Shown here: piece after piece, positions 8,297-16,800 of the stretch | Layout: each line of letters begins with the position of its first letter | How positions within the stretch are numbered: the stretch's first letter is position 1 | NCBI RefSeq assembly: GCF_003217155.1 | Contig: NZ_QJSU01000003.1 | Location: 310,001-374,000, forward strand | Source of the DNA: Psychrobacter fozii | GTDB lineage: Bacteria; Pseudomonadota; Gammaproteobacteria; Pseudomonadales; Moraxellaceae | DNA: 64,000 nucleotides | Reading direction: 5' to 3' | Translations under genes and position numbers: made by a program | The notes under the pieces: generated by a model | What the model was told of the DNA's origin: nothing | What the model saw: only the letters and a program-made list of their open reading frames with translations | Database searches by the model: none

Positions 8297-9583
8297 ATGT
8301 TGCAAGAGCAATGTTTGTGGAGCGTAACTGCGCCCAAAATTCATCCCTATGATGAGCTTCGTAGCGATACCCGGACCAGTGTTTGCATCATTGGTGGCGG
8401 TTATACAGGATTATCAGCTGCTATCCATTTAGCAGAAAAAGGGGTCAAAGTCACCCTGTTAGAGAGCCAGAGTATTGGTAGTGGTGGCTCTGGGAAAAGT
8501 GTTGGTCTGGTCAATGCAGGCACTTGGGCACGTCCTGATGATTTAAATATAGCTTTGGGCGAAGTTGAAGGTGAGCGTTTGACAGAAGCATTAGGACATG
8601 CGCCCAGTCTCGTATTTGACTTGATTTCACGCTACGGAATTGATGCCCAAGCCACCCAAAATGGCAATATTCATATGGCTCATAATGCCAAAGGCGAAGC
8701 TGATGTTGATATTAGATATGAGCAACTAAAGCGCCGCGGTGTGAATGTAGAAGTATTAACGGGTAGCCGTTGCCATGAATATTGTGGTACTACTAGCATT
8801 AATAAGGCGCTATTAGATCACCGCACAGGCACGTTGAACCCATTAGCTTATGTAAATGGTCTTGCAAAAGTAGCAACTGAATTAGGAGTGACGATTTATG
8901 AGCACTCTACGGTTAATACTTTAGAAAAATCTGATGGAGAGTGGTATGTAAGAACGCCTAAAGCTAGCGTAAAAGCAGAGCGCGTCATTATCGCAACCAA
9001 TGCTTACACTGAAGGTGAATGGACCGAAGTATCCAAGACCTTTTACTTCGTCTCTTATTACCAAATAGCTTCTGAACCTCTGACGGGTGAGTTGGCCGAT
9101 CGTATCTTACCTCATAAAAATGGGGCTTGGGATACCCGCTTGGCCTTGTCTAGTTTTCGCCGCGATCATGACGACCGTCTGCTACTCGGTACAGTAGGTG
9201 GTAGAGCTTGTAAGCCCAAATCTTTTTATCAGTCATGGGCAAATTGTGTGCAAAAAAGCTATTACCCCGATTTACCTAAGTTTAATTGGCAATATGAATG
9301 GTATGGAAATTTTGGCTTTACGCAAGACCATATTTTTCGGGTATTAGAGCCTGATGAAGGCATTCTAACAGCCACAGCTTATAATGGCCGTGGTATCACT
9401 ACTGGTACACTAATGGGCAAATGCTTTGCTGATTATATTCTAACGGGAGATAGAAGCAGTATCCCACTGCCTTTTAAAACGCTAAAGGAATCCAAAGTCG
9501 CTTTATCGAGCATGAAGTCTGTATTTACCGAGGTAGGCCTTACTTTATATCATGCAGGGCAATGCTTAAAAATTATTCGCTAA
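8297..9583 (+). CDS. amaA: L-pipecolate oxidase, FAD-dependent (DAO family)
   Basis: Flavoprotein of 428 residues that resembles P. putida AmaA: a short N-terminal lead (ECLW-like, here QCLW), the dinucleotide fold VCIIGGGYTGLSAAIHLAE near residues 29-48, and GSGGSGKSVGLVNAG. It would oxidise L-pipecolate to piperideine-6-carboxylate at the membrane or in the cytosol, feeding AmaB. The C-terminal GRGITTGTLMGK matches the FAD-closing motif of the family. GGAG lies 7 bases before the ATG, and the gene follows the antiporter by 17 bases, so they are co-transcribed. The last 30 residues are less conserved in style. Confidence 0.88.
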   Translation: MLQEQCLWSVTAPKIHPYDELRSDTRTSVCIIGGGYTGLSAAIHLAEKGVKVTLLESQSIGSGGSGKSVGLVNAGTWARPDDLNIALGEVEGERLTEALGHAPSLVFDLISRYGIDAQATQNGNIHMAHNAKGEADVDIRYEQLKRRGVNVEVLTGSRCHEYCGTTSINKALLDHRTGTLNPLAYVNGLAKVATELGVTIYEHSTVNTLEKSDGEWYVRTPKASVKAERVIIATNAYTEGEWTEVSKTFYFVSYYQIASEPLTGELADRILPHKNGAWDTRLALSSFRRDHDDRLLLGTVGGRACKPKSFYQSWANCVQKSYYPDLPKFNWQYEWYGNFGFTQDHIFRVLEPDEGILTATAYNGRGITTGTLMGKCFADYILTGDRSSIPLPFKTLKESKVALSSMKSVFTEVGLTLYHAGQCLKIIR

Positions 9584-9717
9584 CGTAAATATCAGGTAGC
9601 AATAATAGATATTTCATTAAAGGTATCACTGATAATTATCAATATAAACACCATTGGTATGGTACGTGGTAATTAGGTGGTCTGTTCTATCTTTCATCAT
9701 AGTAGGGAATACATCTG

Positions 9718-11148
9718 GTGCATGAACTTTTAGAATCATCTCAAGTCGTTATCAATACCCTAATACAGTCGCTATTACATGACTATAAATACGATGCTAG
9801 CCAAATCAAAACTGACGCTGAGAGTTTAGAGCATTGGGGCAAAGACTGGACCAAGCATTTTGCCCCAGCTGCATCTGCTATCGTCTTTCCAAAGAGCACA
9901 GAGCAAGTGCAATCCATCGTACTTCTTGCCAATGAACACAATATTGTCTTGACCCCCAGTGGTGGTCGTACAGGACTCTCTGCTGGTGCTGTCGCTGCCA
10001 ACGGTGAAATCGTCGTCAGCATGGATAAAATGAATCATATCGGACAGTTCTATCCTGCAGATCGCATGGTTGAAGTTGAAGCAGGCGTGATCACTCAGCA
10101 GCTGCAACAGTTCGCAGATTCCAAAGACTTGTACTATCCTGTCGACTTTGCCTCAGCAGGATCAAGTCAAATCGGTGGCAATATCGGAACCAATGCTGGC
10201 GGTATCAAAGTCATTCGTTATGGTATGACGCGCCAATGGATTATGGGACTGACTGTCGTCACAGGTAAAGGTGATATCTTGCATCTCAACCGCGGTATGG
10301 TAAAGAACGCCACGGGTTATGACTTACGTCAATTATTTATCGGTAGCGAAGGCACGCTTGGCCTAGTCACTCATGCACAAATCAAGCTTGAGCGTCAGCC
10401 ACAAGACTTAAACGTCATGGTGCTGGGTATGGATAGCTTTAACGATGTCATGAATGTACTGGCAGCGTTTCAAGCGAAGATTGATTTGACCGCCTTTGAG
10501 TTCTTTGATGGTGTGGCCATTGATAAGCTGATGGCACATGGTCAAGTGCAAGAGCCGTTTGAATCTCGCACCAAATTTTATACTCTATTAGAGTTTGAAA
10601 CACCCTACGAGCCCATCATGGATAAAGCCATGGCCATATTTGAGGATTGCATGGAACAAGGTTGGGTTGTAGATGGTGTCATGAGCCAAAACATCACGCA
10701 AGCAGGCGAGCTTTGGAAGCTGCGAGAGTATATCTCAGAGACTATCTCGGTATTTACGCCTTATAAAAATGATGTCTCTGTGCTTATCAGCCATGTGCCA
10801 GAGTTTATAGAACAGATTGATCATATTGTCAGCAGTAAATATCCTGACTTTGAAGTGTGTTGGTTCGGTCATATTGGTGATGGTAATCTGCATCTCAACA
10901 TCTTAAAGCCTGAGAATATGAGCAAAGACGATTTCTTTGCCGAGTGTCAGATTGTCAATAAGTATGTGTTTGAGACGGTACAGAAGTATGGCGGTTCGGT
11001 GTCTGCTGAACACGGTATGGGCATGACGAAAAAGCCTTATCTACACTATAGTCGCAGCGAGACTGAGATTGATTATTTACGAGAGGTCAAAAAAGTCTTT
11101 GACCCTAATAATATTATGAACCGCGGTAAGATTTTTGATATTAAATAG
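9718..11148 (+). CDS. FAD-linked D-2-hydroxyacid dehydrogenase, probable D-2-hydroxyglutarate dehydrogenase
   Basis: 476-residue protein of the GlcD/D2HGDH flavin family: an FAD-binding PCMH domain (PSGGRTGLSAGAVA, then GSSQIGGNIGTNAGG) and a C-terminal catalytic domain with GHIGDGNLHLNIL and SAEHGMGMTKK (metal and acid ligands). D-lactate and glycolate dehydrogenases share the fold. Because HglS makes D-2-hydroxyglutarate, oxidation of that to 2-oxoglutarate is the likely job and would close the pathway. The start is a GTG with TAGGGA about 8 bases upstream; no in-frame ATG is available nearby. A 134 bp gap separates it from amaA, so it may have its own promoter. Confidence 0.85.
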   Translation: MHELLESSQVVINTLIQSLLHDYKYDASQIKTDAESLEHWGKDWTKHFAPAASAIVFPKSTEQVQSIVLLANEHNIVLTPSGGRTGLSAGAVAANGEIVVSMDKMNHIGQFYPADRMVEVEAGVITQQLQQFADSKDLYYPVDFASAGSSQIGGNIGTNAGGIKVIRYGMTRQWIMGLTVVTGKGDILHLNRGMVKNATGYDLRQLFIGSEGTLGLVTHAQIKLERQPQDLNVMVLGMDSFNDVMNVLAAFQAKIDLTAFEFFDGVAIDKLMAHGQVQEPFESRTKFYTLLEFETPYEPIMDKAMAIFEDCMEQGWVVDGVMSQNITQAGELWKLREYISETISVFTPYKNDVSVLISHVPEFIEQIDHIVSSKYPDFEVCWFGHIGDGNLHLNILKPENMSKDDFFAECQIVNKYVFETVQKYGGSVSAEHGMGMTKKPYLHYSRSETEIDYLREVKKVFDPNNIMNRGKIFDIK

Positions 11149-11241
11149 AAGAATTTAGCTATTAACAATGTTTAATTTCTATGCTTTATAACATCTTTAT
11201 AATCCGTAATAACAAATTAACAGGGCAGTTTGGGGATAATT

Positions 11242-12270
11242 ATGCAAATTTTAGATATTAATACGGTAAAAAAACAACTGACGATGTCAATGGCAATCAA
11301 CGCCATTGAGGATTTACTCAAAGTACAAGGCGATCATCCAACGTGGATTAAGACACCTGAGCGCTTAGTGATTCCTACTTTTGAGGAAAGTAACAAAAAC
11401 ACATCTGGCTCACATCTATCTATGCCCTCAGTGGTTTTTGATGGTGATAACGAGTATGCAGTGGTAAAGCTGGTAAATATCTGTCCAGACAACCCTAAAC
11501 GTGATAAGCCAACAACCATGGCAGTCATTACTGTATCAGATAATGCGACAGGAGAGCTCTTGGCATTTTTGGATGGTATATATATCACTCAAGTACGAAC
11601 CGCGGCGCTGTCTGGAATTGCGACTAAATATTTAGCGAATCCAGCCAGTAGAGAGGCGGCGGTAATAGGCACTGGAGGAATGGCATATGAACAACTCAAT
11701 GCGATACTCACTGTGCGTCCAAATATTCAAAAAGTAACGGTTTGGAACAGGACGCCTCAGACGGCACATGAGTTTCAGAATAAATTTGAGCAAGAATATC
11801 CACAATGGCAAGTCGATTTTAGAGTTTGTGAAAGTGTCGAAGAGGCTATTAAAAGCGCTGATATTATTAATCTTGCGACACGAGCGATGACAGGATTGTT
11901 TGAAGCTTCTCAAATAAAGCCGGATGCTCATATTAATGCGGTTGGTGCTTATCAAGCAACGATGAAAGAAGTCAGCAACTCGGTTATAGAAGCCAGTACT
12001 GCTATTATTATCGATGATGCAGAAGGTGGTTTACATGAAGCAGGTGATTTAATACAAGCTCATAATGACATTCAGAGCACTTGGACATGGGATCAACTGA
12101 CAGGTACGTTAGGCGATCTGGTCAATAAAAAAATCAGTATTGATGCGAATGAGGGTAAAGGTATTACGCTATTTAAATCAGTGGGCGCAGCAAGCTTTGA
12201 TGCAGCAGTTGCCATAAAGATTGCCCAAAAAGCTGAAAAAGAAGGTTTAGGTCAGTCTATTGAGCTATAA
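11242..12270 (+). CDS. ornithine cyclodeaminase / mu-crystallin family protein
   Basis: 342-residue NAD(P)-binding protein. It has the OCD family core: ITQVRTAALSGIATKYLA, the Rossmann GTGGMAYEQL and DDAEGGLHEAGDL. Members are ornithine or lysine cyclodeaminases, alanine dehydrogenases, or ketimine reductases that reduce piperideine-2-carboxylate to L-pipecolate. Beside pipecolate oxidase and a D-amino acid dehydrogenase, either a ketimine reductase (from D-lysine) or a lysine cyclodeaminase (directly from L-lysine) would make sense; the sequence alone does not decide. The ATG at 11242 is preceded by GGGG at 8 bases; an upstream TTG at 11230 is in frame but less likely. Confidence 0.85.
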   Translation: MQILDINTVKKQLTMSMAINAIEDLLKVQGDHPTWIKTPERLVIPTFEESNKNTSGSHLSMPSVVFDGDNEYAVVKLVNICPDNPKRDKPTTMAVITVSDNATGELLAFLDGIYITQVRTAALSGIATKYLANPASREAAVIGTGGMAYEQLNAILTVRPNIQKVTVWNRTPQTAHEFQNKFEQEYPQWQVDFRVCESVEEAIKSADIINLATRAMTGLFEASQIKPDAHINAVGAYQATMKEVSNSVIEASTAIIIDDAEGGLHEAGDLIQAHNDIQSTWTWDQLTGTLGDLVNKKISIDANEGKGITLFKSVGAASFDAAVAIKIAQKAEKEGLGQSIEL

Positions 12271-12366
12271 AAATATTTAGCCAATAAATTGATTTTTTTA
12301 TGAAAATCAATGTAAAGACAATTATTTTAAATTAATGAAATGGGCTTACTATTTAAGGGTATTAAT

Positions 12367-13620
12367 ATGCGCTATGACGTGATCGTTATTGGTGCAGGTA
12401 TGGTGGGAACATCTATAGCCTGGCACCTTCAAAAAAGCAACTCTCAAGTTCTCTTGCTCGATAAAAAGCAACCAGGAGAAGAAACGTCATATGGTAATGC
12501 AGGTATTATCACAAGAGAAGCCGTAAATATTAAACCATTTCCTAGAAGTTTTAGAGAATTTTTTAGAGTGTTACCAAATAATAGTACCGATATTCGATAC
12601 CGTTGGTCTGCTATATATCATCTTAAAAGCCCATTATTACAGTACTGGATGAGCTCTAGCCCAAAAAAAGTCAAAGAAATCGATAAAGCATGGTCTGCTC
12701 TTATTCAGCATTGCACAAATGAGCATGACCCTATGATTAAGGCGTCAGGCGCTGATGGCCTAGTTAGAAAGATAGGCTGGATTGAGCTTCATCGTATATC
12801 TAATAGTTATGAATACGCCATTGGTAAAGCAAAAAAAGCGGCTGATCAAGGAGTTGAGTACGAAGTTTTATCGCTAGCAGCGCTAAAAGAGTTAGAGCCA
12901 AACATAAATTTTGAAGACTACGTCGGTGGTATTCATTGGAAAAATTCTTGGCAAATAAAAAATCCCAGTAATCTTGTAAAAGCATACGCTGAAAATTTTG
13001 AACAAATGGCTGGTGAGATAAAGCAGTCAACAGTAAACAGTGTTATACAGACGGAAGAGGGTTGGCAGGTTACGACAGATGGCGAAACCTATTTATGTCA
13101 GGATTTAGTCATTGCTGCAGGTCCATGGTCAACTAGCCTAATCGAGCCATTGGGTTATAAGATACCGCTGTTTCCTATGCGTGGTTATCATCAACACTTT
13201 AAAATGACGGATAAGAATGAATTCTCTCACAGCTTGTTTGATGCAAACAAAGGTTTTGTAATGGGAGCAATGGATCAAGGTATTAGAATTACGACTGGAG
13301 CTGAAATGGCAATGTCAGATGACCCAAAAAACTTTAATCAGCTAGAATCAGTACTGACGTATGCACGCAACGTTCTACCGCTTGACGTAGCTGTGGAGTC
13401 TGAGGCATGGTGTGGCACAAGACCTTGTCTACCAGATATGAAGCCAATTATTGGGCCAGCATATAAACACGATAATTTATGGTTTGCCTTTGGTCATGCA
13501 CATCAAGGTATGACACTTGGGCCAGTGACAGGGCGTCTCATTGAAGAGATGATTAATGGTAAACCCTTACTGATTGATGCAAAGCCATTTAGTAGTGAGC
13601 GCTTTGCTTCCAAGATTTAA
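12367..13620 (+). CDS. FAD-dependent D-amino acid dehydrogenase-like protein (DadA type)
   Basis: 417-residue flavoprotein of the DAO superfamily. The ADP-binding fold is at the start (YDVIVIGAGMVGTSIAWHL), then ETSYGNAGII and the C-terminal GTRPCLPDMKPIIGPA and FGHAHQGMTLGP, all typical of DadA-like enzymes. It would deaminate a D-amino acid and pass electrons to the respiratory chain. Placed after the OCD-family gene, D-lysine is an attractive substrate: the keto product cyclises to piperideine-2-carboxylate. That is inference. AAGGG lies 7 bases before the ATG at 12367; the frame also opens at 12340 but without a good ribosome site. Confidence 0.85.
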   Translation: MRYDVIVIGAGMVGTSIAWHLQKSNSQVLLLDKKQPGEETSYGNAGIITREAVNIKPFPRSFREFFRVLPNNSTDIRYRWSAIYHLKSPLLQYWMSSSPKKVKEIDKAWSALIQHCTNEHDPMIKASGADGLVRKIGWIELHRISNSYEYAIGKAKKAADQGVEYEVLSLAALKELEPNINFEDYVGGIHWKNSWQIKNPSNLVKAYAENFEQMAGEIKQSTVNSVIQTEEGWQVTTDGETYLCQDLVIAAGPWSTSLIEPLGYKIPLFPMRGYHQHFKMTDKNEFSHSLFDANKGFVMGAMDQGIRITTGAEMAMSDDPKNFNQLESVLTYARNVLPLDVAVESEAWCGTRPCLPDMKPIIGPAYKHDNLWFAFGHAHQGMTLGPVTGRLIEEMINGKPLLIDAKPFSSERFASKI

Positions 13621-13686
13621 AAAACGTAAATTAGGAATCGTGCTGATAGTGACAGAGAAATACCGTCAATATTTGGATCTCAATAT

Positions 13687-13850
13687 TAGGGCGTGTCTTC
13701 AATTCACTCGATAGTTATCTAAATGGGCTAAATCTTGCCAAACATCGTCAAATAGCTGGTTAATATCCCGATATTATCTACACTATTTTTCTTGTTTGAC
13801 GGCAATTTATCTCATTTTTATCACCATTTTTGAAATAAAGACACGCCCTA
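13687..13850 (+). repeat. MITE-like element, copy 1
   Basis: 164 bp bounded by TAGGGCGTGTC and its inverse GACACGCCCTA. The inside holds the family landmarks GGGCTAAA, TTGCCAAACATCGTCAAA, GATATTATCT and TTTGACGGCAATTTATCTC. No coding capacity. The terminal TA on both sides would fit a TA target duplication. Three other full copies lie at 19669, 53440 and 59548. This copy lacks about 10 internal bases found in the others. Confidence 0.85.
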
Positions 13851-14121
13851 ACAGTATTTCATACCAGTCTTAATATTTTTACCTATATTTTTTCAGACAA
13901 TTATGCCGCACACGGTATTTTTATTAATAATGTTTTACCTAGCTGATAGCTTCCCTAAAATTGCTGTGCGCTGTAAAAATCTACCAATGGGACATTATTA
14001 TCAGAAGGCGCTGGGTATCACTGGCCAGAGCATATAAGTTAATGGTAGTTTGATTCGTTCTATCTAATGAGCTGATTAATGTCTCTACCCTTAAGCTAAT
14101 TGCCTTATAAAGGGTTATTCT
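13851..14121. other. intergenic, possible gene remnant
   Basis: Between the MITE and the DMT gene. A 35-codon frame at 13930-14037 on the + strand (contains RCKNLPMGHYYQKALG) looks protein-like but has no ribosome site and no recognised relatives; it is probably a fragment of a lost gene. Nothing else is clear here. Confidence 0.35.
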
Positions 14122-15000
14122 ATGTTCCGAGCATATGCTGTACTGGTTTTGCTAGGTATTATTTGGGGTTCAAATTTCATTTTTATGAAATGGGCGATAG
14201 CTCTAATTACACCCTCTCAAACCGTATTTTTAAGAGTATTATTTGGCTTTTTACCTTTGGCATTAATTGCATGGCATAGAAAAGTCATTACTCGCAAACA
14301 GCTGAGATATTTACCTCACTTTATCGTAATGTCGGTGCTTGCAACCTCGTTCTATTATTACGGGTTTGTTGCGGGTACAGCATTATTGCCCACCAGTATT
14401 GCTGGATTACTAAGCGGATCAATCCCTATATTTACGTTTTTAGGTGCGGCATTATTCTTACCAGAAGAACGCCCCACCAAGCAGATGGCGATAGGGATTA
14501 TTTTAGGGTTTGCTGGTATTGTATTGAGTGCGCAACCATGGCAAGGAGATGCAGGAGTATCTATTATAGGTGTTTTGTGGATGCTTACTGGCTCTTTGAG
14601 TATTGGTGCGTCGTTCGTATATGCACGTCGTTTCTTATCTCATCTAAAGCTGCCACCACTTGCATTAGCCACATGGCAAATAGGTATCGCTGTTATAACG
14701 CTTGCGGTATTGATTGATTTTGATGGTATTACTAATATAGCAACAGACAGTCAAGCCATGTGGGGAACTTTTTTTGGGCTTGGTATATTAGGAACGGGAG
14801 CCGCTTTTTTGATTTATTACTATATCATTGAAACGCTAGGCTCGGTGCGTGCGGCTGGCGCAACTTATATTGCCCCAGTTGTTGCTGTTATTATTGGCGC
14901 AATAATAGGAGAGGATATTAGTCGTTTAGAGATTATAGCTTTACTATTGATTCTTGGTGGCGTTCTGCTTATTCAGACTGGCAGGAACAAAGTAGCATAG
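14122..15000 (+). CDS. DMT-superfamily transporter (EamA type)
   Basis: 292-residue membrane protein with about ten hydrophobic helices arranged as two EamA repeats. The first starts IIWGSNFIFMKWAI and the second is near VLWMLTGSLSIGASFVYARR; the ETLGSVRAAGATYIAPV segment is typical of the family. Such proteins export amino acids or other metabolites. It follows a MITE and about 270 bp of gene-free DNA and stands alone. The substrate cannot be read from the sequence. Confidence 0.85.
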   Translation: MFRAYAVLVLLGIIWGSNFIFMKWAIALITPSQTVFLRVLFGFLPLALIAWHRKVITRKQLRYLPHFIVMSVLATSFYYYGFVAGTALLPTSIAGLLSGSIPIFTFLGAALFLPEERPTKQMAIGIILGFAGIVLSAQPWQGDAGVSIIGVLWMLTGSLSIGASFVYARRFLSHLKLPPLALATWQIGIAVITLAVLIDFDGITNIATDSQAMWGTFFGLGILGTGAAFLIYYYIIETLGSVRAAGATYIAPVVAVIIGAIIGEDISRLEIIALLLILGGVLLIQTGRNKVA

Positions 15001-15226
15001 CTCAAATCTTGCACATTAAAATATCTCTATAGTCAATCCACTATGATAATGAGATATCTGAGATTTATCTCACACTCATAGAGCTTGCTACGATAGCTGG
15101 TCTTTGTGTTGGCGTTGAGTGCTTTGACTTTGAGTCATATTGGTCTTAATGACTGGAGATATTGACAGATTATAATAAGCTATGTATTGAGTGGTTTGCT
15201 AAGAAGTTGTTTAATCTATATTCGAG

Positions 15227-15916
15227 TTAGGCAGGATTCATCATTGCCATTAATTGAGACTTGTCTTTTATAGTGATAAAACCATAATGCATCTCGATAA
15301 TGTTCTGTTTTTGCCACGATTGGATGATTTTATTGATAGTTTGTCTGGTAGTGCCAAGCATAAAGCCAAGCTCTTCTTGCGATAAGCGCAGATCTATTTT
15401 GATATCATCTCCCGTCTGCTTGCCATAAGTATCGATCAGTCCAATCAGCATACTAGCCAGTCGCGCTGAGGTGTTGAGTGAGGTAGCATCATCAATCCAA
15501 TCAAATGCTCGGCGAATTCGCTGGCAAGTAATAAGGGCGAGATGCTTGTATAAAATCGGATGCAATTGCGCTGTCTGAATCACTAGATTTCTAGGGATAG
15601 AGATTAGCGTTACTTTGTTAATCGTCCACGCATCATGGGTGCGAGGATTGTCATCTATGATAGATATCTCACCAAACCACTCGCCACTGGATAGATGCGC
15701 CAGTGTCATGGCATGCCCACTAGCACTAACATTACACACTCTAATCGTACCCGACACAACAAAGTGTAGAGCGGCATCATCGCCATCACCGATGGCATGA
15801 ATCATTTGACCTTTTTGGTATACCTTTAGCACAGCATCGCCCGCCAGTAGCGGCTGCACAATGGCTGGTAGTTGACTAAACCATGGGTCGTTATTTAAAT
15901 AATGATTAATATTCAT
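15227..15916 (-). CDS. Crp/Fnr-family transcriptional regulator
   Basis: 229-residue regulator. The N-terminal cyclic-nucleotide-binding-like beta-roll spans about residues 20-130 (with GEWFGEISIIDDNPRTHDA) and the C-terminal winged helix is near 170-210 (LSQEELGFMLGTTRQTINKIIQSW). No Fnr-type N-terminal cysteine cluster is seen, so it is not an iron-sulfur oxygen sensor. The frame is open back to 16003, but that ATG overlaps the divergent gene's start; the ATG at 15916 begins where family similarity begins. It is divergent from the aldolase/hydrolase pair at 16002, which it may control. Its 3' end is duplicated as a remnant near 1084. Confidence 0.9.
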   Translation of the reverse strand: MNINHYLNNDPWFSQLPAIVQPLLAGDAVLKVYQKGQMIHAIGDGDDAALHFVVSGTIRVCNVSASGHAMTLAHLSSGEWFGEISIIDDNPRTHDAWTINKVTLISIPRNLVIQTAQLHPILYKHLALITCQRIRRAFDWIDDATSLNTSARLASMLIGLIDTYGKQTGDDIKIDLRLSQEELGFMLGTTRQTINKIIQSWQKQNIIEMHYGFITIKDKSQLMAMMNPA

Positions 15917-16001
15917 AAGTGTAATGTTTTTGACAGATTTGGTTTTATAAAATGGTGTAAAGTAATCATTCGGGAGATTTAACACAGTAAAGGAATACAC
16001 C

Positions 16002-16793
16002 ATGCAAACAGCTATGCAAACCGCGACATCAATGGATTCAACATCGAGTGTACACCATAATATGAGCGAACAAGAGTGGCAGATGCGCGTAAATCTTGCT
16101 GCCTGTTATCGAATGATTGCCTCTTATGGTTGGGATGATCTGGTATTCACTCATATCTCTGCGCGCGTACCAGGTACTGAGGATGAGTTTTTAATCAATC
16201 CGTATGGCATGTTATTTGAAGAAATTACCGCTTCTAGCTTAGTTAAAGTCAACAAAGCAGGCGAAAAAGTAGCACCATCAGAGTTTGAGGTCAATCCAGC
16301 TGGATTTATCATTCACAGTGCTGTGCATGAAGCTCGTGAAGATGCGCACTGCGTCATTCATCTGCACACAAATGATGGTGTTGCCGTCTCAGCGCAAGAA
16401 AAAGGCTTACTACCCATCTCGCAACAATCATTATTTCCGCTATCTAACTTGGCATACCATGACTACGAAGGCGTTGCATTAAACCCTGAAGAAAAGGTCC
16501 GTTTGGTTGCTGATTTAGGCGATGCTAACTTTATGATTTTGCGCAATCATGGTCTGCTCACCTGTGCCGATACGGTTGCCAATGCGTTCTTGTACATGTA
16601 TATCATGCAAAGAGCTTGTGAGATTCAGATCAAAGCGCAGAGCGGAGGAGGTGCCTTGACGCTGATACCAGCACAAATATTGGCAGGTATCCAAGCTGCA
16701 TCAGAGCAAGTGACCCGAGGTGCGAATGGCGATATAGCATGGCCTGCATTGTTGAGGAAGTTGCGCCGCACTGACCCATCATTTGAGGAGTAA
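16002..16793 (+). CDS. class II aldolase/adducin-family protein
   Basis: 263 residues with the class II aldolase/adducin fold. Zinc-binding histidines are visible in CVIHLHTNDGVAVSA (HLH near residue 125) and in the ILRNHGLLT segment near 187; FTHISAR is the conserved N-terminal stretch. Family members are L-fuculose-phosphate-type aldolases, decarboxylases or non-catalytic adducin-like proteins; the substrate is not evident. AAAGGAA precedes the ATG. It is followed after 7 bases by an alpha/beta hydrolase, so the two form an operon. Confidence 0.85.
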   Translation: MQTAMQTATSMDSTSSVHHNMSEQEWQMRVNLAACYRMIASYGWDDLVFTHISARVPGTEDEFLINPYGMLFEEITASSLVKVNKAGEKVAPSEFEVNPAGFIIHSAVHEAREDAHCVIHLHTNDGVAVSAQEKGLLPISQQSLFPLSNLAYHDYEGVALNPEEKVRLVADLGDANFMILRNHGLLTCADTVANAFLYMYIMQRACEIQIKAQSGGGALTLIPAQILAGIQAASEQVTRGANGDIAWPALLRKLRRTDPSFEE

Positions 16794-16800
16794 GTTTCTA

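Noticed and set aside
9783..10107. Minus-strand frames opposite the D-2-hydroxyacid dehydrogenase gene
   Set aside because: No start context, no family features, and the + strand gene is clearly real.
15917..16003. Longer N-terminus for the Crp/Fnr regulator
   Set aside because: The ATG at 16003 overlaps the divergent gene's start codon and would remove all promoter space; similarity begins at 15916.
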